This document shows, one piece after another, positions 30,960-40,767 of a stretch of DNA of 64,000 nucleotides. The translations under genes and the position numbers were made by a program. Source of the DNA: Cyathus striatus. Taxonomy: Eukaryota > Basidiomycota > Agaricomycetes > Agaricales > Nidulariaceae. The stretch is from positions 1,488,001 to 1,552,000 of the forward strand of contig JAOVFP010000004.1 in the NCBI GenBank assembly GCA_025738555.1, in the 5' to 3' direction. The notes below the pieces were generated by a model. That model made no database searches, was not told the origin of the DNA, and was given only the letters and a program-made list of their open reading frames with translations. The number at the start of each line of letters is the position of its first letter. Position 1 is the stretch's first letter.

Positions 30960-33250
30960 ATGGCTTCAACATTGCCATTCGTACAAACTATCCTTGAGCC
31001 GCAGAGTATTGCGGCCATAGTACTCAGTGTCACGCTGCTAGCTGTGATACACAACTGGGTCCGCTCATCGTCCAAACTTCCTCTACCCCCCGGTCCTCCA
31101 GGCCATATACTTTTCGGGAATTCTATCCCTGAAGCATTGTGAGTAGTTTTTAGCTCTTCGATGAATGCTAACCGACATCTGACACAGTGCTTACCGCAAA
31201 TTTGAGGAATGGACACAGCAATACGGACCCGTGTTCACATTGAGACAAGGAATGACGAAGATATTTGTGATTGGACGTCTACAAGCTGCGATCGACGTTA
31301 TGGAGAAGGAAGGTGCAGCCTTGATTGACCGCCCCCAGAACATCTCGGCGGGAGAGACTCTTTCGGGTGGCATGCGAATGTTACTGACCCCCGCCGGGGA
31401 GCGGTTCAAGAAGATGCGCAGGCAAGTCGTGTTTCTTACATGCTGTGATTCATTTCGCTGTACACCCAGTGCTGTGATGCGCCACCCATCGTGCTCGGGA
31501 CAGGCGATGATGCGTGTCTTTTCCTGCTTTTCATTTCACTGATTTTCGCGTATCACGTCTTCATTGTGCTAACGACATTCGTATCGACAGGGCTCTCCAT
31601 GCGCACCTTCAACCGAAGAGTATCGTCTCCTATCGTCCCGTTCTCGCTAGGAATGCAAGGCAACACATTCTGGACATCATCGAGGCGCCTGAGCGCCATC
31701 AAGACCATGCCAAACGGTATGCATTGTAAACCGAACTGTTGTGATGTAACCCTAACGCTATCATCTGACAGGTACTCTGCATCGTTGGTTATGTCTCTGG
31801 CATACGGCAAGGCTCCCAAGGCATACGAAGACCCAGAGATTCAGGCGGTCAATAAATGCTTGACGTTGCTCGGTATTACGCTCAGACCAGGTGTATGGAA
31901 AGTCGACATCTACCCTCTCCTCCGGTAGCTACTGTCCCCCCTATTATCTTATCATGACATTTGCTGATAATTATTTGGTATTAGCTACATCCCTGGATAC
32001 TTGAAAGAGCTTCAAGACGGGCACAAAGAGGAGCTTGGTCTATTCAAGGATCAGCTGAATGACGTTAGATCTAAATTGGTCAGTCCCGCCCTTGTCCCTC
32101 TTACAGCATCTTTTTTCTTACCAACCAAATGTTTTGCTCAGGAACGTGGAGAGGAAGTGCCCCAGTCATTTGGGAAGTACCTTATCGAGCGACAGAATGA
32201 GCTTGAGCTCTCCGATGACGAGGCTGCGTACCTCGCTGGAAGCATGTTCGGCGCTGGCTCTGACACAACGGCTTCCGCAATTAGCATCTGTGTTCTCGCG
32301 GCTGCCTGTTATCCTGAAGCTCAAGCCAAGGTGCAGGAAGAGCTTGATCAAGTCATCGGTCATGAAAGAGGTAACTGCTGACTTAAAATTTGTTCTCATG
32401 ACATCCCATGCTGATTGTGATGTTATCCCCGTGCAGCCCCAACATTGGCTGATGAAGACTTGCTTCCCCAAACTCAGGCATACGTGTTGGAGTCGTTCCG
32501 ATGGAGGCCTGTGAGCGCCGGTGGTAAGTGGTTCAGTGCTTGATTAGATTATCCATCCCCAAAACTGAACTCGTTTCAATTCATAGGGTTCGCACACAAA
32601 GCCACCAAGGACATCATCTGGGTATGTAATACATTTGATGCTTAAAATGTTTAGGCTCTTTATTCATACTTTGTGTTCCATAGCAAAACTACCTGATTCC
32701 AAAGGGTTCCGCCGTCATTGGTAATGTCTGGTACGTTCCACTCATCTTTCCATCTCTAGGTCGACTGTACCTTACTATCTCCTCACAGGTCTGTAGGCCG
32801 GGACCCCGCAGTCTTCCCTGATCCCGAGAAGTTCGACCCCCAGCGTTGGATCGACGGGAACGGCAAGCTTCGGGAGGACCTCAAATCCTATGCATTTGGC
32901 TTCGGCAGACGGTGAGTAACCACTCACTGACCCACATGTGAGCGTGTCAATCTAACATTCATTTGTAGGGTCTGCCCTGGACAACATATGGCAAGCGCGT
33001 GAGTACCCATCTTCTTTCGTCTTTCCTTCCCCAACTGACCAACCAACTACCAACCAGCTCTGTGTTCCTCAACACCGCTTTAATCCAATGGGCCTTCAAA
33101 GTGAAGGCCGACCCCAAATCGCCCATCGATGTCCTTGCATTCACGGAATCAGCTAACACGCACCCGCTGCCATTCAAAGTATTCTTTGAGCCCCGCGCTG
33201 CGAAGAACATGGATGGTATCAAAGACTTGATGGAAGATTACGCTCTTTAG
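30960..33250 (+). CDS. Cytochrome P450 monooxygenase (OrdA-like), intact, 12 exons
   Basis: Exons 30960-31138, 31188-31421, 31591-31716, 31772-31924, 31985-32078, 32142-32370, 32437-32523, 32587-32621, 32684-32730, 32789-32911, 32969-32998 and 33058-33250 join to 509 codons plus stop. It has an N-terminal membrane anchor, then the hinge 'LPLPPGPPGHILFGNS'. The I-helix is 'GAGSDTTAS' (oxygen activation), the K-helix ExxR is 'ESFRWRP', and the haem loop 'FGFGRRVCPG' carries the cysteine ligand. It is an ER-bound monooxygenase of the microsomal group I type, similar in layout to O-methylsterigmatocystin oxidoreductase-like fungal CYPs. The substrate cannot be read from sequence. Intron 2 starts GC (31422-31423) and is the only phase-consistent choice. 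Not closely related to the P450 array at 40-57 kb. Confidence 0.92.
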
Positions 33251-33634
33251 AACACTGCACTTGCTTGTTGGTGGGGACTTATCTTATGACATTAGATCCG
33301 GAGGACCATTTTCGTGGTTTTCAAATCTTTTCATGACCAAGCATACGATTACGATTTCTGATGATTGAACATCGTTCTATTGTGACTACTAGCTGTAATG
33401 TGTGTAGTGCTTGGGATTGTACACTATTTTATACATCAATTTTTATCTATTACACAAGATGGAGTTAAGCAAGCTACGAAGTATAGTTGGGTGCCGATGA
33501 TCCACCGACAAGATGGACCTGAAGCTGGCACTATGGTTTGGCCTATACAGTTTATCCAATAATTTTCAAGTGGCGGAGACAGCTCCACCAATACCTTCCT
33601 TCTCACGAAAGAACGAAGAAAACCTTCTCATCAT
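33251..33634. other. Intergenic between the P450 and the small transposon
   Basis: Presumed 3' untranslated region and spacer. No feature recognised. Confidence 0.5.
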
Positions 33635-33643
33635 GTGAACCAG
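33635..33643. repeat. 9-bp target-site duplication (left)
   Basis: GTGAACCAG, repeated exactly at 34742-34750 on the other side of the element at 33644-34741. Confidence 0.9.
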
Positions 33644-34006
33644 CAGGCTCCTAAAACCATCCACTCGACTCGCATTGAGGGGGCCCCATCCTATTAGCGT
33701 AATATATAATATGTAATAGTACAAACAAAAGCAAATAAAACTCTCCCTCCTCAACGCGAGTGAGCGGCTGGCAAATTGTCGCCTCACGTGATGAGCCACC
33801 GTTTGATGTGACTTCAGAATACCCTCGCAAGCCCTACCTTAGGGCTTATAAGTATTCGCGTAATCCAGGTATTATTTGAGAATACCATCATTTATAGCAG
33901 CTCAATATAGTAATCACATCATTTTTGAGTCACATAGAGTAACGCAGCACAAGAGAGAAACACGAGATAGCGGAAAGTGACAAAACATTGACAGGACGGC
34001 TCAAGC

Positions 34007-34336
34007 ATGCAAAATAACCCTCAAAAATGGTCTGTGGAAGAAATCCGAAGGCTCGTGGAGCTGAAATTCAACAAGCGCGCATGCTGGATGCAAATAAAGG
34101 TAGCGCTGGCTCTATATTCTGGGAAGCATGTCATCGGTTGTGCAGCTACTGGCGCTGAAAAGACACTGTCGTTCTGGATTCCTCTGGTTATGGCACTCGA
34201 GGATGGACAAGACAAAATGACAATTATTATTACGCCACTAAGCCTACTCGGGAAACAGAATGTCGAGATGTTGGAGAAAGCAAATATCAAAGCTATAGCT
34301 ATTTCACAAGAGAACGCTAGTGCAAAGACATTCAAA
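34007..34336 (+). pseudogene. RecQ-like helicase, N-terminal fragment
   Basis: Begins 'MQNNPQKWSVEEIRRLVE' and continues 'KVALALYSGKHVIGCAATG', 'LSFWIPLVMALEDGQDKM' and 'ITPLSLLGKQNVEMLEKA', typical of RecQ-like helicases expanded in mushroom genomes. The Walker A reads AATGAEKT where the family has GAGKT or GSGKT, so even the preserved part carries a damaging change. The exon ends at a GTAAGT donor at 34337 and everything downstream has been deleted. Confidence 0.8.
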
Positions 34337-34349
34337 GTAAGTAATATAT

Positions 34350-34578
34350 ATCGGTTCTGGTCATGTAATAGGTCCAATAGAAACTCGGCAACAGTTAGAT
34401 TATGCTCGGACAAGATGTTGAGGACATGGAAAGTAGCAGGCAACATGTTACCATGCTCGGAGTGTTTGTCACGCCCTGGAGTCCCTATTCTACATTGATA
34501 CAAAAATGCGCTTAATTCAAAAATATTGTTTAGCCGAGTCAATATGTTTATTGGCTTGCGAAGGTATTTTGAGGTCAC
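34350..34578 (-). pseudogene. DUF6589 gene, N-terminal fragment
   Basis: On the minus strand it reads 'FHVLNILSEHNLTVAEFLL' and 'DLLHDQNRY', preceded by a basic stretch. It aligns in style and position with 'VNAALAIMKDESISPFEII' and 'QYILDERNPP' of the DUF6589 gene at 3.82-3.90 kb. Its upstream end lies against the right TIR, as in the large element. At about 34345 the frame runs into helicase DNA, the deletion joint. Confidence 0.6.
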
Positions 34579-34750
34579 ATCAAACGGTGACTTATCACGT
34601 GAGGCGACAATTTGCCAGCCGCTCTGTGCGGTAAGGAGGGGAGAGTTTTATTTGCTTTTATTTGTACCATTACACATTATGTCTTACACTAATAGGATGG
34701 GGCCCCCCTTACCGCAACGAGTGGATGGTTTTAGGAGCCTGGTGAACCAG

Positions 34751-35064
34751 TATGTATGTACGGAACGTAACGAAGGCAGTAACACAAGATATCACAAGAT
34801 GGAAGGATACCCACCACGCCCACCATCGGCGATGACGAAATGAAACTTTACTCCTGGTCACCTTAGCTCATAACATTTAGCAACGATAGCACATAAGTAA
34901 AAGCATATATAACATCGGTGTATTCGCAAGTATTAAGTAATGCTGTACGTAGTACGCTGGGAATCGGTAGCAAGAAAAAGCAACGATCGGATCATCAGTA
35001 CGGAATCCAAAGACAAGTAAGGTAATGAATAGGTTCCAGAACCCACCACCACCCCAAGAATATC
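34751..35064. other. Intergenic between the transposon remnant and the SR-rich gene
   Basis: Includes the 3' flank of the SR-rich gene. Nothing else was recognised. Confidence 0.5.
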
Positions 35065-36677
35065 CTACTCAAAAGTCGAATTCAAAAACTTCAACAAGTC
35101 CTCCCTATTCTTGTCCCTCTCCAAATCGCCCTTATCCTTCTTAACCTTCAACTTGATCTACAAATACACATATCAGCACCCACCTTCCAAAGTCAAAGAG
35201 AAAAAACGGACCTTCTTGCCAGTAAGCACACTCCTCCTCTCCTCTCTCTCCTTCTCCCTCCTCCTCTCTTTCCTCATCTTCCGATCACGATCACGACTCT
35301 TCTCCTTCTTCCTCCCCTTCCCCTTCTCTTTCCCTTTCTCACTACGAAAAGGCGAGCGAGAACGTGAATGAGAACGTGAACGTGGGGACCGCGATCGGGA
35401 GTAGCGACGACGGCGCTTCGATGCTCTCCACTCCGAAGTAACGGATGAGTCCACGCTCGACTCAGAGTCCGAGCTATCCGAGAGTGAACTGCTAACCGAT
35501 CGACCACGGCGGGGCTCCCCTCGCTCTCTTGGAGTCTCACTGTGCTTGTGCTCGCTGCGGTGGCTTCGACTATGGGATTCGTAGCTCGTATCACGATAGG
35601 ACCTCAACTGACTCTCTCGCTTATCGCTATACCTATGACGCTCTCTCTCCCTCTCAAGGCGTCGATCAGCACGATAAGAATCCCTTCCAGAATCTTCTCT
35701 CGTACGCTCCTCATCGCGAGCACGATGACCTCCATTGAACCGAGAAGAACCCGACGTGTCTTCGCGTTCCCTGCGTCTCTGTACGAAGGTGAAAGTAGAA
35801 TGCCATCCCATATGGACAGACCTTAGAAGGTTAGCGGAGGCACGGAGGGAGGCATATGGTGACGTACCAGCTGTCGATCTATGGGGCTACGACTGCGACT
35901 ACGACTTCTCTTGCGTCCGTGCTGCGACAATGTTCAGTGGGTGTGGGATCGAAAGAATGGAGTGTAATGCGAACCTCTGAGTCTTTGTCTTCTTTCCCGG
36001 TGCGATGAGAATGGTGGTGCTGGTGCTGGTGGGAGTGTTTGTAGTCCTGGTAGGGTTGCGGGGTATCAGTCTTCCAATACCAGAGCTGCGCAATGGGAAG
36101 CACAAACCTCTTTCTCGGAAGATCGAACTCCCCGTTCGTCCTCGCGCGCATGGCGCCTGTGTCTATCGCTGATTTCCTGTAACCGACCAGTCAGAACACT
36201 CGAATCGAGGAAGCATTACTTGACGAAGTCATACCTCGTGCTTATGGTGGCGACCCCTCTCGTCACCATCCTTGGCGTGAGCACGTAGCTCCGCTAGCGC
36301 ATCCCTCTCCTCTCTGCCATTACCGTCGTACCGTTCCTCATGACGGCCCCTTTCACGATGATGTCTATGTTGATAGCTCTCATGCCGACGATGTTCACGG
36401 GAGCGCCTGTCAATCTCAGGAGACCGTGAGCGATTACGGTATTCTCCTAACACCCAACCGCCCAAATGAAAAAGCAGCCATAGTCGTCCAAGTAGAATAA
36501 TCGTCCCGAGTAAGGTTAAGCATACAGTTCACGTCAGGCATGTATGTATGTAGGTCGTGTGCATTAAAATTGTAACCAGGGGTAAATGAGTCTCCTGAAT
36601 TGGGGATGGGTGCTGTTATACTCACCAGATACTTGGTCCTGACGTTTGTGGTGGTGCTGGTGCGGTTCCGAGCCCAT
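35065..36677 (-). CDS. Arginine/serine-rich nuclear-type protein (372 aa), 7 exons
   Basis: Exons (reverse) 36626-36677, 36235-36446, 36108-36176, 35975-36046, 35868-35921, 35212-35778 and 35065-35157 join in frame. The start is 'MGSEPHQHHHKRQDQ'. Long RS/RE/RD tracts follow, such as 'RSRSRSRSPIDRQ' and 'RYSRSRSPRSRSHSRSRSP', then a very basic Lys/Arg/Glu stretch. The conserved end is 'IKLKVKKDKGDLERDKNRED' then 'LLKFLNSTFE'. No RNA-recognition motif is present. Such RS-rich proteins usually sit in nuclear speckles and bridge splicing factors, so a role in splicing or mRNA processing is a reasonable inference and not shown. The short C-terminal block is the best handle for homology search. 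Confidence 0.82.
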
Positions 36678-37064
36678 TGTGCTCGTCGTTGTGGTCGTTG
36701 GGGAAGCGTGCTGCGTGGCCCGAGCGCTTGATGGTTTGTCACTGAATTCGGGCGGAGATTTAATGACATCCTAGACACGTGTCCGGATACCTATCCGGTC
36801 TCCAACTTCGAGCTTCTTGGCCAAGTCCAACTTCAACTTGTCAAAAACTTGTATCATATGAGCGCCGTCTACTAAGAGAATTGCCTAAGTAAGTAATGCG
36901 ATTATACACTCAGTACTCAAAGAAAGTTTTGACAAAAAAAAATCGAAGATAGGTATTTTGTTTCTTAACATTGGGGGATTTTCGTACGCTACTAGTATGA
37001 GGACCTGAGCAACGATACTTACTTTACAAACTTGAAGCCAATACATAAATCGTCATCAGCAACA

Positions 37065-37682
37065 TCAAAACGGCAAAATAAACCCCGCATTCCCTTCAAA
37101 CGTATAGCCCAAACTAACAGTCGCCCTATCCCTCTCCACAATCGACATTGTATAAAAATGATCACTCGCATTAGCACTATAAAGCCTCCACAGCGCCAGC
37201 CCACCACAACTTACACTCGGATACACATACCCCACAACGCCCTCATCATTATACCCATTAAACGAAATCGCATTACTCCGTTCGCTAGCAGACGTTGTGT
37301 AAAAGTGATCCGAGGCATTAGGGCTGTACAGGCGATAAAGCGGGACGGTGCCGCGTTGTTCGTAAGGGAATACCCAACCTGCGATGCCTTCGTTAGTGTA
37401 TCCGAGCTTTTCGACGGCGTTGGTGAATTCGGTGCCGTTGGCTGTGTAGAAATGATCTGTGGCGCGATAGTTGTATGCGCGGTAGAGGGGTGTTGCTGTT
37501 CGTGGGTCTGCGCATGCTGGTGGAGGTGGTGCGAGTGACTGGGAGATATTACTGGTTAGTGAAAAGTAAGTTATTCGAATAAAGGTACGAACATCAGCAG
37601 GATCTCTGACGAGGACACCAACTGCTTCAACGAATGACGCAGCGAGCGCGAGAGTTGAAGTAGCTAATGCGAAGAATTTCAT
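37065..37682 (-). CDS. Secreted DUF5648-type repeat protein (187 aa)
   Basis: Starts with the signal peptide 'MKFFALATSTLALAASFVEA'. The in-frame 54-bp intron 37539-37592 (GTTCGT to CTCCCAG, with a TTCACTAAC branch site) can be removed or read through. I remove it because of its splice signals. The mature part is three modules of the form 'PLYRxYxxxxxDHFYT' (at about 37.47, 37.33 and 37.18 kb), each followed by a Gly-Tyr-x-x-Glu-Gly turn. That is the DUF5648 (putative beta-fold, lectin-like) repeat seen in fungal and bacterial secreted proteins. A TATATA box lies at 37725-37730, 43 bp upstream of the start. Function unknown; a carbohydrate- or surface-binding role is a family-level guess. Confidence 0.82.
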   Translation of the reverse strand: MKFFALATSTLALAASFVEAVGVLVRDPADVRTFIRITYFSLTSNISQSLAPPPPACADPRTATPLYRAYNYRATDHFYTANGTEFTNAVEKLGYTNEGIAGWVFPYEQRGTVPLYRLYSPNASDHFYTTSASERSNAISFNGYNDEGVVGYVYPSVSCGGLALWRLYSANASDHFYTMSIVERDRATVSLGYTFEGNAGFILPF

Positions 37683-37724
37683 TTTTAGAAAGGTTACACA
37701 ATACGAGCGAGTAAACCTCGAGCA

Positions 37725-37730
37725 TATATA
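37725..37730 (-). promoter_or_regulatory. TATA box of the DUF5648-type gene
   Basis: TATATA read on the minus strand, 43 bp before the start codon at 37682. Confidence 0.55.
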
Positions 37731-37800
37731 CCCCAAAGCTGTATCTAAAGCGGCATAATCAAAATCGAAGTCGAAATACAAAGCAGATGGCACACGGTCT

Positions 37801-38326
37801 TCCATTTCTATAAGAAGGCTACCAGGATTCGCATGATTGGAAGTATCCTTTAACAGGCTACTTCTCAGAGAGAAAAGCTAGCATTCGTTTTCGAGCAAGG
37901 AAATTGCGGGGAAATGGAATATGGATGGTGTTTAGATGGATATTGGATCGAACTTATGATACTGGTCTTTTGCATATATCGGTCCAGTGATAGAAAATGA
38001 ATCAGTATTAGAAGGAGCATACTATTTCGCGTGTCGCATTCAGCCACAGCATTTCAAAAGAGGTTTACACATAGATAACTAAGTCGGGATAAAAGTACTT
38101 TCCATCAATAAATCTCCATTCCCCACTGTTAATTAAGCACCTACACGATACGTAATACCTCATCATAAGCTGCCTGAATTCATGACCGTAAGTCAGTAAG
38201 GCAGTTAGCAATTTTTGGAAGTTTTGGAAGTACGCACATGATATCAGTACTCCCCATTATTCCCAGCACCCATGAGTTCGCTTTTGATAAAGTTCATATA
38301 GGAGGTGGATGCAGGGCTTCCAAATC
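37801..38326. other. Intergenic, nothing recognised
   Basis: Short frames only (for example 37865-38047). No repeat or RNA signal was found. Confidence 0.45.
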
Positions 38327-39125
38327 TCATGGCACGCGACCAATTTTTTCCAAGGCGTTTGTATCAATGAAGTCTGGCGCGTATATAACAACCACGTTAT
38401 CCTGGGCTCTCGGGTTCCCCGCCCTCACCTCCATCTTGTAGTAATCGTTGATAGCTTCTTCGCTATAGTGTCTGGCTTTGGATTATTCGAGCTAGTCACG
38501 TAAGTTCATTCTGGCCTCGGTGATTGTTTCTTTATTGTTGGATCTCCTCTCGGCCCCTTCATCCCTTTCGCGATTCAGCTGCTCTACCGGGTTAGGCAGC
38601 ATAATATGATGTAGCTGTTCCGCCTCAAAAAAAACATCTTCATCCATCATTTTTGTGTTTAAAGGATGGTGTAATTTATCCACGAACTCCGCAGGGCCAT
38701 TTTCGAATTCGAATTTACTGCTTTTGTCCTGGACATCTGCATATTCTGTTTCCTCAAACTCAGCAGCCGATGTCCTGCGCATAATACGCAAGGACTACCA
38801 CTCCCCAGTAGCAGTAACTAGCAGCACTTTAATTTGATTCGCAAACTTTGGTGAACAGAACAAACAATCGCCCCGGATCTTCACCTGATATTGCTCGATA
38901 TCTAGCAATTTCCGGTTTTCTTTAGCTTATGATTTAACGTCACTTCTCCACAAGTAAAGGTGCGTAAAGCTCCAGAAGGCGAGGAATTGGGGGTATAATG
39001 CGCTCCTTTATGCTGTCCATAAAGCTGGTCATTTTCACGGAGTTGTATTTACTTGTGCTATCAACTCGAAGTAAAACGAGAAAGTCGGGAATAACATCAT
39101 TTGCGTTCCTGTCATAAACTGTCAT
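38327..39125 (-). pseudogene. Decayed reverse gene of unknown family
   Basis: Protein-like blocks follow one another on the minus strand: 'ANDVIPDFLVLLRVDSTS' (39.09 kb), 'LLDIEQYQVKIRGDCLFC' (38.88 kb), 'QIKVLLVTATGEW' then a TAG (38.80 kb), 'RTSAAEFEETEYADVQDKS' (38.76 kb), 'FFEAEQLHHIMLPNPVEQL' (38.62 kb) and 'DNVVVIYAPDFIDTNALEK' (38.36 kb). Frames change between blocks and in-frame stops interrupt them, which points to a dead gene. I do not recognise the family. A fragmented but spliced gene cannot be fully excluded, because some breaks lie next to possible GT or AG sites. Confidence 0.5.
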
Positions 39126-40724
39126 TTGTGAATCAGGGACGAGTGGCTGAGATCATCGCTGCGGGAGTGAGCAGGAAAGGGGTTGGGCGAGAGGGTACAA
39201 ACTGCATCAGGGATGGTGGAGGGGAGCTGTGCGTGGTCGGGGAGACGGGAAGCGTTAGTGGGAGGGGCGGAGTGGGGGCTTTTAGGGTCTGAGGGTGGAA
39301 GGCGGGAGGTGGAAATGGTATGGAGCTGGGAGCAAGATCATGACAGGGTGGGGATCGTGGTCTGTAGCGAAAAGATCCTTGGACATTGAGAGTGGCCAAG
39401 CGAGGAGAGCAGACGATGCCAGGATATCCTCGAGACTAACTGTTACATTGTCATGGTTGGGAAGATGAACAAGAACCGCCTATTATTATTCAGTAAGAAG
39501 GAAAGGAGTGGCGGGAGACATATCTTAAGCAGTCGTATCTCTCAACGAGACTTGCCTGATCTCACCCCTTACGCTCCACTCCGGTCCACTCGAATGCCTC
39601 AAAGTGCAGTCGCATGGCGTCCTCGCACTTAGCAGCCTTGAACACAATCATGCTTCGCCCCCAAGCCTCTCAGCGTCTTTCACACGATTGAATAATTAAG
39701 CAGGGTAGTGAGCGAGGTCGATATACAATGCTGACGCACGATGTTGCATAGACTGGGAGTTCGATCGTTAAGAATAGGTTAGACCGTAGTGAGGGTATCA
39801 GGAGAAGGATGATGGAGGAGCAGAAGCAAGAGCGCCCCCGGATAGGCAGGGTTGCTCGAAAGGACATATGACCCGTGCGGCGTAACGCGTGTGTGCACGG
39901 ATCTTATTTGGGGTACGTACCGATTATCAACGCGAGGATTATCACACGCCTTTGACAAGCTTTATATTTCAGATAGATTTGAGTGATTCTTTAGGATTCT
40001 TTAACTACACGCTGTAGAGCAGGCAAAATGCCTGCGATGCGAAACGCGATATCTCGCACATCTGAAGACGTTCCAAATACGATTACGTAATCACGCATCA
40101 CGCTGGAATGACGCGTCCATACGCGTTCCGCTCGTCTCAACTTATCCTCCTCTCCCCGCTCGCCTGCACCGCTCCGACACCATACCCAGTTCTAGGGATC
40201 GTTTCGACTCACCAAGACCTCCCTGCCGCCACTCGCAGTTCAAACCCTGAGTTTTGACATCGGAAACTTTACATGAACTTAACACTATTCCTTATAGCGG
40301 ACTCCCCGAACTACTTCCAATTTATTCGTCATGTTTCAGCTATGTTACTCTATTTATTATTCATTTTTAATCCGAGATCGTCGCCCACCAGTGTCCCGGA
40401 GTGACCTACTCTTTTTTTGGTTTAGTTGTTTACTTCCTGTATATATAACGCTGTATTTTCTACAGCCTGGTTAATCAACTTTTACACCGTCTCGACCGTC
40501 TTACCGTCCACTTTCGGAATTTAACGCTTACGCCATCGTTCATTTTCTCTAGAACTTCGTATTGAAGTTCTATCCCTTTCGTTACGTCGCAAACTCTCAT
40601 TTTACCGTTCTGATCCCTTCCCTCTCACCTTAGAACACCCCAGTCGGACGGACGTCTCGACGACTCGTAATATTTGTCTTTGTGAGGTACACTCAACCGC
40701 ACTTTCACCTCTTCAACGCCGAGC
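39126..40724. other. Intergenic spacer upstream of the P450 array
   Basis: No coding signal. A stretch near 39937-39965 ('attatcacacgcctttgac') recurs upstream of another array member at about 51646, so parts of the P450 upstream region were duplicated together with the genes. Confidence 0.5.
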
Positions 40725-40730
40725 TATAAA
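40725..40730 (+). promoter_or_regulatory. TATA box of P450 array gene 1
   Basis: TATAAA within 'gagctataaaagagg', 43 bp before the start codon at 40768. Confidence 0.6.
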
Positions 40731-40767
40731 AGAGGAGGACCTGAAGTACATCGTTCCTACTATAATT

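Larger units (their letters stand above)
33644..34741. mobile_element. 1.1-kb deletion derivative of a DUF6589/RecQ transposon
   Basis: The inverted ends start CAGGCTCCTAAAACCATCC on both sides and stay alignable for about 185 bp (33644-33828 and about 34556-34741), including 'GGCTGGCAAATTGTCGCC'. A perfect 9-bp duplication GTGAACCAG flanks it. Between the TIRs lie the start of a RecQ-like helicase gene (forward) and, facing it, a fragment of the start of a DUF6589 gene (reverse). This is the gene order of the 9.1-kb element at 3-12 kb with the middle deleted. The TIR sequence differs from that element, so it belongs to another family of the same type. Confidence 0.88.

Noticed and set aside
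30287..30997. 236-codon forward open frame before the P450
   Set aside because: It overlaps the true P450 start in another phase, has no recognisable motif, and an equally open reverse frame covers the same DNA. Most likely chance in a GC-richer stretch.
34021..34578. 185-codon reverse frame across the whole small transposon
   Set aside because: Only its upstream third is DUF6589-like. The rest is the antisense of the helicase exon, so it is not one protein.
39133..39399. Opposing open frames in a Gly/Pro-rich patch
   Set aside because: Both strands are open because of purine/pyrimidine skew; no splice or domain support.
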